The notes below the pieces were generated by a model. It was not told the origin of the DNA. It did no database searches and saw nothing but the letters and a program-made list of their open reading frames with translations. 64,000 bases of DNA from Tepidamorphaceae bacterium (GTDB taxonomy: Bacteria > Pseudomonadota > Alphaproteobacteria > Rhizobiales > JAKSCL01), in NCBI GenBank assembly GCA_028289445.1, contig JANQPO010000016.1, positions 62,001 through 126,000 on the forward strand. Direction: 5' to 3'. The position numbers were made by a program, and so were the translations under genes. Every line of letters begins with the position of its first letter. Within the stretch, counting starts at the first letter, position 1. Shown one piece after another: positions 28,238-36,777 of the stretch.

Positions 28238-30670
28238 ATGGCGGACCTACCGAGCCATGCCCGGGTCGTCATCATCGGCGGCGGTGCTGTCGGCTGTTCG
28301 GCGCTCTACCATCTTGCCCAGGAAGGCTGGCGCGACCTGCTGCTTCTCGAGAAGGACGAGTTGACCTCCGGCTCCTCCTGGCACGCAGCCGGCAACTGCC
28401 CGAATTTCGTCGGCTCGTGGAGCGTGATGAAGCTCCAGAATTACTCCACCCGGCTCTATGCCAGCCTGCCTGACGCCGTCGACTACCCGATGAACTACCA
28501 TCAGACTGGCTCGATCCGCCTTGCCCATACCAAGGAGCGGATGCAGGAGTTCCGCCATGTCGCCTCGATGGCCCAGCACCAGGGTATCGAGATCGAGATG
28601 ATGGGTCTCAACGAGATGAAGGACCGGGCGCCCGAACTCGAACTGCATGACCTTGAGGGCGGTCTGTGGGACGAGACCGACGGCGATATCGATCCGGCGC
28701 AGTTGACGCAGGCGTTCGCCAAAGGCGCGCGCGATCTGGGTGCCAAGATCATCCGGTTCTGTCCGGTTGAGGGCTTGACGCAACAGGCGGACGGATCGTG
28801 GGAGATCGCGACGCCCAAGGGCACCGTGAAAGCCGACATCGTCGTCAACGCGGCCGGCTATTACGCGCCGGAGATCGGCCGGATGATGGGCCGTGACGTG
28901 CCGTCGGTCGTCATGTCGCATCAGTATCTGGTGACGGAGAAGATCCCCGAGTTGGCGGCGCGCGGCCGGAAGCTGCCGCTGATCCGTGACCCCGATGTCT
29001 CCTACTATCTGCGCCAGGAAGGCGACGGTCTAATCCTCGGCCCTTACGAGAAGCAGGCAACGCCCTACTGGACGACCCACGACGATCCTGTGCCCGACAA
29101 TTTCGCCTTTCAGCTTTGGAACGACGATCTGGATCGCATAGAGGCCTACATCGAAGACGCTTGCGCGCGTCTTCCGCTGTTGGGCACAGCCGGCATCCAG
29201 CGCGTCATCAACGGTCCGATCCCCTATGCGCCGGACGGCAACCCGCTGATCGGCCCGGTGCCGGGCGTCAAGAACGCGTTCGAGGCGTGCGTTTTCACCT
29301 TCGGCATCGTGCAGGCCGGCGGGGCAGGTAAGGTGTTGTCCGAATGGGTCGTCCACGGCGAGACCGAATGGGACATGTGGTCATGCGATCCGCGCCGCTT
29401 CACCGATTTCGCGACCCGTGATTTCAACATCGCCAAGGCGATTGAAATCTACAGCCACGAATACGCCACCCATTTCCCGAATCTGGAATGGCCCGCCGGA
29501 CGGCCGGCCAAAACCTCGCCGCTCCACGATCGCTTTGCGGCCAAGGGTGCCGAATTCTCCTTCCGTGGGGGATGGGAAAAGCCCACATATTTCAAACCCG
29601 AAGGCTTTGCAGCCCGACCGGAGACCTATGAGCGCGCCGACTGGCATGATGTGGTCGGCGCCGAAGTGAAAGCCGTGCACGAGGGCGTCGGTCTTTTGGA
29701 CCTGACCGCGTTTGGACGCTTCGAATTGAAAGGGCCTGGCGCTGCCGATTGGCTTCGCACGATGATCGCCGGGCCGCTACCGAAACCGGGCCGCCTGACG
29801 CTCTCCTATTTTTGCACCCATGGCGGTCGCATCCTGACCGAAATGACCGTCACACGGTTCGCCGAGGACCATTTCTGGCTGGTGACCGCCGTTGGCGCCG
29901 TCTGGCACGACATGGACTGGCTCCAGCGCCATATGCCCGGTGATGCGGTGTTTTCGCTCACCGACATCACGGACCAATGGGGATCGCTGGTCGTCGCCGG
30001 ACCGAGGTCTCGCGATCTGCTGCGCGACGTCATCGATGTCGATCTTTCCAACGATGCCTTCAAATGGCTCTCCCATCAGCCGGTCGAGATCGCCCGCACG
30101 CGCGGTGTTGCGCAGCGGGTGAACTATGTCGGTGAACTCGGCTGGGAGTTCCACGTGCCGATGCCGGCGATGATCGGCGTCTATGATGCGATCCATGCGG
30201 CCGGCGGCGCCCATGGGCTGATCGACTTTGGCGTCCACGCGATGGAGTCGATGCGCCTTGAGAAAGGCTATCGCGCCTGGAAATCAGACCTTTCGACCGA
30301 CTATTCGCCGCTCGCCGGCGGCCTCGACCGGTTTCTGCGACTGGACAAAGCCGATTTCGTCGGCAAGGCGGCAATCGCGGCGGAGGCCGAGGCCGGGCGC
30401 GCGGAGAACTTCGTCGCCATGACGGTCGAAGCCAACGGCGTCGACGCCGTCTATCTCTCGACCATCTGGAAGGGCGAGGAGCGCGTGGGGCTGGTGACGT
30501 CCGGCGGTTACGGTCACCGGATCGGCAAGTCGATCGCGCTCGGCGTCGTGCGCGCCGATCTGGCTAAGGAAGACGAAACCTTCGAAATCGAGATCCTCGG
30601 CGATCGGGTCGCCGCAACGGTGGTTGCCGATCCGATTTTCGATTCAACCAATGAAAGGCTGCGGGCATGA
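28238..30670 (+). CDS. FAD-dependent dimethylglycine/sarcosine dehydrogenase-like protein with GcvT domain
   Basis: An 810-residue two-domain oxidoreductase. It starts at an ATG preceded by a near-perfect AAAGGAGG ribosome site (28225-28232). The N-terminal FAD domain opens VVIIGGGAVGCSALYHLA. His49 in SGSSWHAAGN matches the histidine that carries covalent FAD in mitochondrial dimethylglycine and sarcosine dehydrogenases. The C-terminal half (about 430-800) is a GcvT/THF-binding domain with YVGELGWEFHVP and GVHAMESMRLEKGYRAW. It should oxidise an N-methyl amine and pass the carbon to tetrahydrofolate. Substrate is unknown. It overlaps the next gene by 4 bases. Confidence 0.93.
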   Translation: MADLPSHARVVIIGGGAVGCSALYHLAQEGWRDLLLLEKDELTSGSSWHAAGNCPNFVGSWSVMKLQNYSTRLYASLPDAVDYPMNYHQTGSIRLAHTKERMQEFRHVASMAQHQGIEIEMMGLNEMKDRAPELELHDLEGGLWDETDGDIDPAQLTQAFAKGARDLGAKIIRFCPVEGLTQQADGSWEIATPKGTVKADIVVNAAGYYAPEIGRMMGRDVPSVVMSHQYLVTEKIPELAARGRKLPLIRDPDVSYYLRQEGDGLILGPYEKQATPYWTTHDDPVPDNFAFQLWNDDLDRIEAYIEDACARLPLLGTAGIQRVINGPIPYAPDGNPLIGPVPGVKNAFEACVFTFGIVQAGGAGKVLSEWVVHGETEWDMWSCDPRRFTDFATRDFNIAKAIEIYSHEYATHFPNLEWPAGRPAKTSPLHDRFAAKGAEFSFRGGWEKPTYFKPEGFAARPETYERADWHDVVGAEVKAVHEGVGLLDLTAFGRFELKGPGAADWLRTMIAGPLPKPGRLTLSYFCTHGGRILTEMTVTRFAEDHFWLVTAVGAVWHDMDWLQRHMPGDAVFSLTDITDQWGSLVVAGPRSRDLLRDVIDVDLSNDAFKWLSHQPVEIARTRGVAQRVNYVGELGWEFHVPMPAMIGVYDAIHAAGGAHGLIDFGVHAMESMRLEKGYRAWKSDLSTDYSPLAGGLDRFLRLDKADFVGKAAIAAEAEAGRAENFVAMTVEANGVDAVYLSTIWKGEERVGLVTSGGYGHRIGKSIALGVVRADLAKEDETFEIEILGDRVAATVVADPIFDSTNERLRA

Positions 30671-33144
30671 GCGCGCCGTTTCCGACCGAAGCCCGCGCCG
30701 TCATCATCGGCGGCGGTGTTGTCGGCTGCTCCGTCGCCTATCACCTGGCGAAGCAGGGCTGGCAGGATGTCGTGCTTCTGGAGCGCAAGCAACTGACCTG
30801 CGGCACCACCTGGCATGCCGCCGGCCTGATCGCGCAATTGCGTGCCACCCACAACATGACGCGGCTGGCAAAGTACAGCCAGGAGCTATACGGCAGCCTG
30901 GAAGCCGAAACGGGCGTTGCGACCGGCTTCAAGCGCTGCGGATCGATCACCGTCGCGCTGACGGATGAACGCATGGAGGAGTTGCGGCGCGGCGCCTCGA
31001 TGGCCCGCGTGTTCGGCGTTGAGATCGAGGAAATCTCGCCGGACGAAGCGCGCCAGCGGCATCCCATGCTCAACACGGATGGTGTCGTCGGCGCCGTCTA
31101 TCTGCCAAAGGACGGGCAGGGCGATCCCGCCAATATCGCGCTGGCTCTGGCCAAAGGCGCGCGACTGAACGGTGCGAAGGTGTTCGAAAACACCAAGGTC
31201 ACCGAAGTCCTAAGGGCCAACGGACGTGTCACGGGCGTTTCGACCGACAAGGGCGACATCGCCGCCGACTATGTGGTCAATTGTGCCGGGATGTGGGCCT
31301 GCGAGCTTGGCCGCATGGCCGGGGTCAACGTGCCGCTCCATGCCTGCGAGCACTTCTACATCGTCACGGAGTCGATCCCCGATCTGCCCCGCGACCTGCC
31401 CGTTTTGCGCGTTCCGGACGAATGCGCCTACTACAAAGAGGATGCCGGCAAGCTTCTGCTGGGCGCCTTCGAGCCAAACGCCAAGCCCTGGGGCATGGAC
31501 GGCATTCCGGAAGACTTCTGCTTCGACCAGTTGCCGGAGGACTTCGACCATTTCGCGCCGGTGCTGGAGGCTGCCGTCGCGCGCATCCCTGCCTTCGAAA
31601 CAACGGGCATCCACACCTTCTTCAATGGGCCGGAGAGCTTTACGCCCGACGACCGCTATCTGCTGGGCGAAGCACCGGAACTGAAGAATTTCTACGTAGC
31701 GGCTGGATTCAATTCGGTTGGCATCCAATCGGCCGGCGGCGCCGGGCAGGCGCTTGCGGAATGGATGGAAGCGGGCGAGCCGCCTTACGATCTGTGGGAC
31801 GTCGACATTCGACGGATGCAGCCCTTCCAGTCGAACCGCACCTATCTTTATCAGCGGTCGACCGAGACGCTCGGCCTGCTTTACGCCGACCACTTCCCCT
31901 ATCGCCAGTTCGAAACGGCGCGCGGCGTGCGCACATCGCCGTTCCACGACCGGCTTGCTTCCGCCGGCGCGTGCTTCGGCGAGGTGGCGGGGTGGGAGCG
32001 ACCGAACTGGTTTCTGCCGGACACGGCGCGGAAGGCCGGCGAGATGGCGGAATATCGCTACTCGTGGAAGCGCCAGAACTGGTTCGATTTCGCCCGCGAC
32101 GAACATCTCGCGGTGCGCACCGGCTGCGGCGTCTTCGACATGACATCATTCGGTAAAATCAAGGTCTTAGGCGCGGACGCGGAATCAGTTCTTCAACGCA
32201 TCTGCGGCAACGACGTTGCCGTGCCGGCCGGCAAGATCGTCTACACGCAGTTCCTGAACGGCGCGGGCGGCATTGAGGCGGACGTGACCGTGACGCGGTT
32301 GTCGGAGACCGAGTATTTCATCGTCACGCCGGCCGCCACGCTCGTTCGCGATCTGGCCTGGCTGAACAAGCACATTCCAGACGAGGCGCGTTGCGTCGCC
32401 GTCGACGTCACCGCATCGGAGGCGGTGCTGTGCGTCATGGGACCAAACGCTCGCCGCATTCTCCAGCCACTGACACCGCAGAGCCTTGCAAATGATGATT
32501 TCCCGTTCGGCACCGCGCAGACCATCGAGTTCGGCATGGGCTGCGTTCGGGCGCATCGCGTCACCTATGTCGGCGAGCTTGGTTGGGAGCTCTATGTGCC
32601 GACTGATATGGCGCTCCATGTCTACGATGCGTTGATGGAGGCGGGCGACGAGAAGGGCTTGAAATTGTGCGGCCTTCATGTGCTCGATTCCTGCCGCATC
32701 GAAAAGGCGTTTCGCCACTACGGGCACGACATCTCGTCGGAAGATCAGGTGCTGGAGGCCGGACTTGGGTTCGCGGCGAAGGTCGACAAACCCGCCGGGC
32801 GATTCGGCGATTTCATCGGGCGCGACGCGATCTTACGCAAAAAACAGGTCGGGCTGACGAAACGGCTCCTGCAATTTCAACTCCAGGATTCCGAGCCGCT
32901 CGTCTATCACAACGAGCCGATTCTGCGCGACGGCAGGATCTCGGGCTACCTAACCTCCGGTAATTACGGCCATTTTCTGGGATCAGCCATCGGACTCGGC
33001 TATGTCGCATGCGATCCTGATGAGAAGCCGGCCGACGTCTTGGGATCGACCTACGAGATCGAAGTCGCCGGTCAACGATTTGCCGCGACAGCGAGCCTCA
33101 AACCGCTCTATGATCCTAAGGCGGAGCGCGTGCGCACGGCATGA
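30667..33144 (+). CDS. Second FAD/GcvT dimethylglycine/sarcosine dehydrogenase-like protein
   Basis: An 825-residue paralogue of the preceding gene with the same layout. FAD motif AVIIGGGVVGCSVAYHLA begins at residue 11, and His50 in TCGTTWHAAGLIAQLRAT is the probable flavin-linked residue. GcvT-like features in the C-terminal half are YVGELGWELYVP and HVLDSCRIEKAFRHYG. The stretch after WHAAG differs from the first copy (LIAQLRAT versus NCPNFVGS) and is closer to classical DMGDH, so the pair probably acts on different substrates or successive demethylations. Its start overlaps the previous stop (ATGA) and its stop overlaps the next start. Confidence 0.93.
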   Translation: MSAPFPTEARAVIIGGGVVGCSVAYHLAKQGWQDVVLLERKQLTCGTTWHAAGLIAQLRATHNMTRLAKYSQELYGSLEAETGVATGFKRCGSITVALTDERMEELRRGASMARVFGVEIEEISPDEARQRHPMLNTDGVVGAVYLPKDGQGDPANIALALAKGARLNGAKVFENTKVTEVLRANGRVTGVSTDKGDIAADYVVNCAGMWACELGRMAGVNVPLHACEHFYIVTESIPDLPRDLPVLRVPDECAYYKEDAGKLLLGAFEPNAKPWGMDGIPEDFCFDQLPEDFDHFAPVLEAAVARIPAFETTGIHTFFNGPESFTPDDRYLLGEAPELKNFYVAAGFNSVGIQSAGGAGQALAEWMEAGEPPYDLWDVDIRRMQPFQSNRTYLYQRSTETLGLLYADHFPYRQFETARGVRTSPFHDRLASAGACFGEVAGWERPNWFLPDTARKAGEMAEYRYSWKRQNWFDFARDEHLAVRTGCGVFDMTSFGKIKVLGADAESVLQRICGNDVAVPAGKIVYTQFLNGAGGIEADVTVTRLSETEYFIVTPAATLVRDLAWLNKHIPDEARCVAVDVTASEAVLCVMGPNARRILQPLTPQSLANDDFPFGTAQTIEFGMGCVRAHRVTYVGELGWELYVPTDMALHVYDALMEAGDEKGLKLCGLHVLDSCRIEKAFRHYGHDISSEDQVLEAGLGFAAKVDKPAGRFGDFIGRDAILRKKQVGLTKRLLQFQLQDSEPLVYHNEPILRDGRISGYLTSGNYGHFLGSAIGLGYVACDPDEKPADVLGSTYEIEVAGQRFAATASLKPLYDPKAERVRTA

Positions 33145-34010
33145 CCGCGTGCGAAGCGGGGGAGGACATGACCAGCGATCGGCATATCGAGCATGCCCAG
33201 ATGTTCCGTGCACTACACCTCGGGCCAGACCTGTTTGTCATGCCGAACTGCTGGGATGTCGGTTCGGCACAGATGCTGGCGGGCTTCGGAGCCAAGGCGA
33301 TCGCCACAGCCTCTGCGGGATTGGCCGGTACCATGGGATTGTCCGATGGCGGCGTGGGCCGCGAACCGGCGCTCGCCCATGCCCGCGCCGTTGTCGAGGC
33401 GGTCAACGTTCCCGTTTCCGCCGATCTGGAAAACGGTTACGCGGATTCGCCTCAAAGCGTCGCAGAAACGGTGCGGATGGCGATCGACACCGGCCTGGCG
33501 GGCTGCTCGATCGAAGACAAGTTGCACGGCAGCGCGCAGTTTTATGACGCGGGCCTGGCGGAGGAACGCATTGCTGCTGCCGTGGAGGCGACCAAAGGTG
33601 CCGACCGTCCGTTCACGCTGACCGCCCGCGCCGACGGTTATCTGGGTGGTGGCTATGACCTGGAAGAGGCGATCTCCCGCGCCCTGTCGTTTGCGCGGCT
33701 GGGTGCCAATGTCATCTTCGTTCCAGGCATTCCAGAAGGCGAGGCGCTGACCAGGCTGTGCGCTGAATCCTCCGTCCCGGTGAGCCATCTGACAGGAATC
33801 GACGCGCCGGGTCAGCCCGTGGCGCAACTGGCCGCTCTTGGCGTGAAGCGCGTGAGCACCGGGCCGATGCTGTTTCGCACCGCCATGGGTGCGGCCGCTG
33901 AAGCCGTTCAAACGTTGTTGGACACGGGCGATGTCCGCACGCTCGTCGCGAAACCGGGATGGAGCGACGCCGCACAGGCCATGCGCAGCGGCCAAAAGGC
34001 GGCGTCATGA
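33141..34010 (+). CDS. PEP mutase / isocitrate lyase superfamily enzyme
   Basis: A 289-residue TIM-barrel enzyme of the PEP-mutase/isocitrate-lyase superfamily. Family markers are LFVMPNCWDVGSAQML, PVSADLENGYADS (metal-binding acidic residues) and GCSIEDKLHG. The KKCGH catalytic loop of true isocitrate lyases is missing, so it is more like oxaloacetate decarboxylase or carboxy-PEP-type members that act on C-C bonds next to a carboxylate. The ATG at 33141 overlaps the upstream stop by 4 bases; an ATG at 33168 has GGGGGAGG only 2 bases away, so both starts remain open. Its place in the amine operon suggests it handles a carbon skeleton from the same substrate. Confidence 0.82.
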   Translation: MTACEAGEDMTSDRHIEHAQMFRALHLGPDLFVMPNCWDVGSAQMLAGFGAKAIATASAGLAGTMGLSDGGVGREPALAHARAVVEAVNVPVSADLENGYADSPQSVAETVRMAIDTGLAGCSIEDKLHGSAQFYDAGLAEERIAAAVEATKGADRPFTLTARADGYLGGGYDLEEAISRALSFARLGANVIFVPGIPEGEALTRLCAESSVPVSHLTGIDAPGQPVAQLAALGVKRVSTGPMLFRTAMGAAAEAVQTLLDTGDVRTLVAKPGWSDAAQAMRSGQKAAS

Positions 34011-34075
34011 TGGCTCTGGCGTCCTATCCTGGCCGCAACCGCAACCTGGCGCCGCGCGGCGCGCCACAGCGCTAA
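34007..34075 (+). CDS. 22-codon micro-ORF between the lyase and methyltransferase genes
   Basis: ATGATG at 34007-34012 overlaps the upstream stop by 4 bases (TCATGATGG), so translation could be coupled. The peptide is Arg/Pro-rich and contains SYPGRNRN. It fills about half of the 128-base gap before the methyltransferase gene. It may be chance; recorded because a YPGRN sequence also ends the micro-ORF at 26140. Confidence 0.25.
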   Translation: MMALASYPGRNRNLAPRGAPQR

Positions 34076-34138
34076 TCAAGCGATTGGAGATGCGATGAGA
34101 CAATAATGCGGCGGTAAGGCCGCAAATGAGGAAACGCG

Positions 34139-35701
34139 ATGACAAACATCGAAGACGCGGGCCGAGACTCGACCAAGCCCCGCCGCGCTGGCGGCCGCAA
34201 TGCCCGCAAGGCGCTTCGCGCAGCGCCGATTGCCGACGCGTTGGCACCCATACGGCCCGGCATGGAGGGCGGACGCTACAAGCCGTTGAGCGCCGCCGAT
34301 ATTGCCAAGATTCATGCCGCTGTTCTGGACGTTCTAGAGACCATCGGCTTGGCCGACGCCATTCCGTCCTGTGTCGCGGCCGTTGAACAAGTCGGCGGAA
34401 AGATGGGCGACGATGGTCGCCTGCGCTTCCCACGCGGGCTTGTCGAGGACACGATCGCGATGGCCGCCCGCAACTTTCCGCTTTGCGGCCAGACCCCTGA
34501 CCGCGATATCCGCCCACAGGGGCGCAAAGTGTATTTCGGCACCGCCGGCGCCGCCGTCCACATGGTCGATGTGGAGACCCGCAGCTATCGCGACTCCACC
34601 CTTCGCGACCTCTACGACGCGGCACGTCTCGTGGACAGTCTGGACAACATCCACTTCTTCCAGCGTCCGCTGGTCGCCCGCGACATGGACGATTCGCGCG
34701 ATCTGGACATCAACACGGTCTATGCGGCGGTGTCGGGCACGACCAAGCATGTCGGCACCAGTTTCGTGCTGCCGGAACATGTCGACGAGGTCGTCGATAT
34801 GCTTCACCTCATCGCCGGCGGTGAGGCGGAATGGCGCGCGCGGCCGTTTGTGTCGCAATCCAACTGTTTTGTCGTACCGCCCCTGAAATTCGCTGAGGAC
34901 GCCTGTCGGTGCCTGGAGCGGGCGGTCGCCGGCGGGATGCCGGTCTTGTTGCTTTCAGCAGGGCAGGCAGGCGCGACGGCGCCGGCGGCGATTGCCGGCG
35001 CGATCGTTCAGGCCGTCGCGGAAGTGCTGGCGGGTCTTGTCTATGTCAACGCGCTTGAGCCAGGGCATCCGGCGATCTTCGGCACCTGGCCATTCGTCTC
35101 CGATCTGCGCACTGGGGCGATGTCGGGCGGGTCGGGCGAACAGGCATTGTTGACCGCAGGCTGCGCCCAGATGGCCCAGTTCTATGATCTCCCAGGCGGC
35201 GCGGCAGCCGGCATCTCCGATTCCAAGCTGCCGGACTTTCAGGCCGGTTACGAGCGCGGCATCACCAATGTCTTGGCTGGGCTGGCCGGTCTCAATCTCG
35301 TCTACGAAGCGGCCGGGATGCACGCCTCGCTGCTCGGGTTTTGTTTCGACAGTCTGATCCTGGACGACGATGCGCTGGGCCAGGCGATCCGCTGCGTGCG
35401 CGGCATCGAGGTGACCGACGAGACGCTATCCATTGCAACCATGCGGGAGGTCTGCACCGTCGGGCCCGGGCACTATCTGGGCCACGAGCAGACGCTGGGT
35501 CTCATGCAGACTGAATATGTCTATCCGAAGACCGCCGACCGCTGGAGCCCGAAGGAATGGGAGGAGAAGGGGCGACCCGATCTGATCGAACGGGCGTCAG
35601 CGCGCAAGACCGAGATTCTGGCGAACTGCCACCCGGAACACATTTCCGACGACCTGGATCGGGAAATCAGAGAAAAGTTCAACATCCTGCTCGAACGCTA
35701 A
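34139..35701 (+). CDS. MttB-like (trimethylamine methyltransferase family) protein without pyrrolysine
   Basis: A 520-residue protein starting at an ATG with GAGGAA 6-7 bases upstream. It has a basic N-terminal tail (RRAGGRNARKALRAAP), then PGMEGGRYKPLSAADIAKIHAAVLDVLETIG and later GTAGAAVHMVD and GPGHYLGHEQTLGLMQTEYVYPK, all typical of the non-pyrrolysine MttB superfamily. The reading frame has no in-frame amber codon, so it is not a pyrrolysine enzyme. Characterised relatives demethylate quaternary amines such as glycine betaine and pass the methyl group to a corrinoid protein. No corrinoid protein or its activase is encoded nearby. It lies downstream of the two GcvT dehydrogenases. Confidence 0.9.
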   Translation: MTNIEDAGRDSTKPRRAGGRNARKALRAAPIADALAPIRPGMEGGRYKPLSAADIAKIHAAVLDVLETIGLADAIPSCVAAVEQVGGKMGDDGRLRFPRGLVEDTIAMAARNFPLCGQTPDRDIRPQGRKVYFGTAGAAVHMVDVETRSYRDSTLRDLYDAARLVDSLDNIHFFQRPLVARDMDDSRDLDINTVYAAVSGTTKHVGTSFVLPEHVDEVVDMLHLIAGGEAEWRARPFVSQSNCFVVPPLKFAEDACRCLERAVAGGMPVLLLSAGQAGATAPAAIAGAIVQAVAEVLAGLVYVNALEPGHPAIFGTWPFVSDLRTGAMSGGSGEQALLTAGCAQMAQFYDLPGGAAAGISDSKLPDFQAGYERGITNVLAGLAGLNLVYEAAGMHASLLGFCFDSLILDDDALGQAIRCVRGIEVTDETLSIATMREVCTVGPGHYLGHEQTLGLMQTEYVYPKTADRWSPKEWEEKGRPDLIERASARKTEILANCHPEHISDDLDREIREKFNILLER

Positions 35702-35838
35702 CAGATGACTCAACTTTTCCTGAACGGCCGCGCCTAGGACTCTGCTGGAAGGACTGCGGCTTGGACGTGTCATGGGCGCGGAGGTAGACTGCGCGTGCCC
35801 GGTCAGGTGCCCATGATCCGGCAGCGAGAGGATTTTCG

Positions 35839-36201
35839 ATGGAAGCGTTGAAGAAATACGGCCCCTATGTGGTCTTGATTTTGCCGGCGTTGGTCTTTGT
35901 CGCGGCCGGTATCGGCAAGCTGATGGGAGCGCCGGAGTTGCACCAGTCGTTCGCCATGATGGGGCTGCCGGGCTGGTTCGGCTATTTCATCGGCGCCGCT
36001 GAACTGGCGGGCGCGATCGGACTTTTCCTGCCGCGGACACGCAAGCTCGCGGCCGCCGGCCTCGCCGTCATCATGGTCGGCGCCGTCTATTTCCACGTCG
36101 CTTACGCGGTGCCGTCCGCAATCCCGTCAGCCGTGTTGCTCATTCTCATGCTCGTTGTCATGTGGTTGAAGTGGCAGCCGCTGACACCGTCCTCCGGTTA
36201 A
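35839..36201 (+). CDS. DoxX-family membrane protein
   Basis: A 120-residue protein with four hydrophobic helices: VVLILPALVFVAAGIGKL, YFIGAAELAGAIGLFLP, LAAAGLAVIMVGAVYFHVA and SAVLLILMLVVMWL. AGIGKL and AAELAGAIGLFLP fit DoxX/DoxD-type quinone-linked or thiosulfate-related membrane proteins, though most DoxX homologues have no known function. The stop overlaps that of the convergent acetyltransferase gene by 4 bases. The upstream 137 bases contain no terminator. Confidence 0.82.
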   Translation: MEALKKYGPYVVLILPALVFVAAGIGKLMGAPELHQSFAMMGLPGWFGYFIGAAELAGAIGLFLPRTRKLAAAGLAVIMVGAVYFHVAYAVPSAIPSAVLLILMLVVMWLKWQPLTPSSG

Positions 36202-36653
36202 ACCGCCTTCTCGAAATACACCCTGTCGTAACCGGCCTCGGTGATGCGCTGCGTCTCGCGGTAGCCCAGATGCGGATAAAGCGTCAGGTTCTCGGTCATC
36301 AGGACATGCGTATAGAGCCGGATGCGGTCGAAGCCGCGACGGGCGGCTTCAGCCTCGGCGAAGGCAATCAAAGTGGCCCCGACACCCATGCCCTGCGCAT
36401 CTTTGGCGACGGCCACATTGTCGAGGAGGAGGGTTTCGGCCTGCGCGATGAGAACAAGGAGCCCGGCGATCCGCTCCATCGCCTCGGCGACATGGGCCTC
36501 GCCGTCGCCGATCCGCGCCGCATAGTCATCGAGCATCGGTCCCGGCTTCTTGCCGATCCGATCGACGTACATCCCATAGGCGTCGGCGACGATAGCCTGA
36601 ATGGCCGCGAGATCGGCTATCGTTGCAAGTCGGATGGTGACGTCCGCTGTCAT
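36198..36653 (-). CDS. GNAT-family N-acetyltransferase
   Basis: A 151-residue acetyltransferase. The start at 36653 (MTADVTIRLAT) has AGGG about 6 bases upstream. The acetyl-CoA site is VAVAKDAQGMGVGATLIAFAE, and the C-terminal LYPHLGYRETQRITEAGYDRVYFEK is the usual GNAT ending. Small-molecule or protein N-terminal substrates are both possible. It converges with the DoxX gene and is divergent from the ureohydrolase gene, with about 125 bases between. Confidence 0.87.
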   Translation of the reverse strand: MTADVTIRLATIADLAAIQAIVADAYGMYVDRIGKKPGPMLDDYAARIGDGEAHVAEAMERIAGLLVLIAQAETLLLDNVAVAKDAQGMGVGATLIAFAEAEAARRGFDRIRLYTHVLMTENLTLYPHLGYRETQRITEAGYDRVYFEKAV

Positions 36654-36777
36654 GGACACCCTGCCGTGATGTTTCATCTAACCAATCCGGAGATGCAGCC
36701 CCGGTCTTGAGCCACGGCGCTTGATTTTGCCGGCCAGCCACGCACACTCGGTAGGCGACAGACCATGGAGATGCCGC

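Noticed and set aside
27343..28275. 310-codon minus-strand ORF opposite the XRE-cupin regulator
   Set aside because: It is antisense to a clear HTH-cupin gene and overlaps the AT-rich gene and the start of the next gene; no domain is seen.
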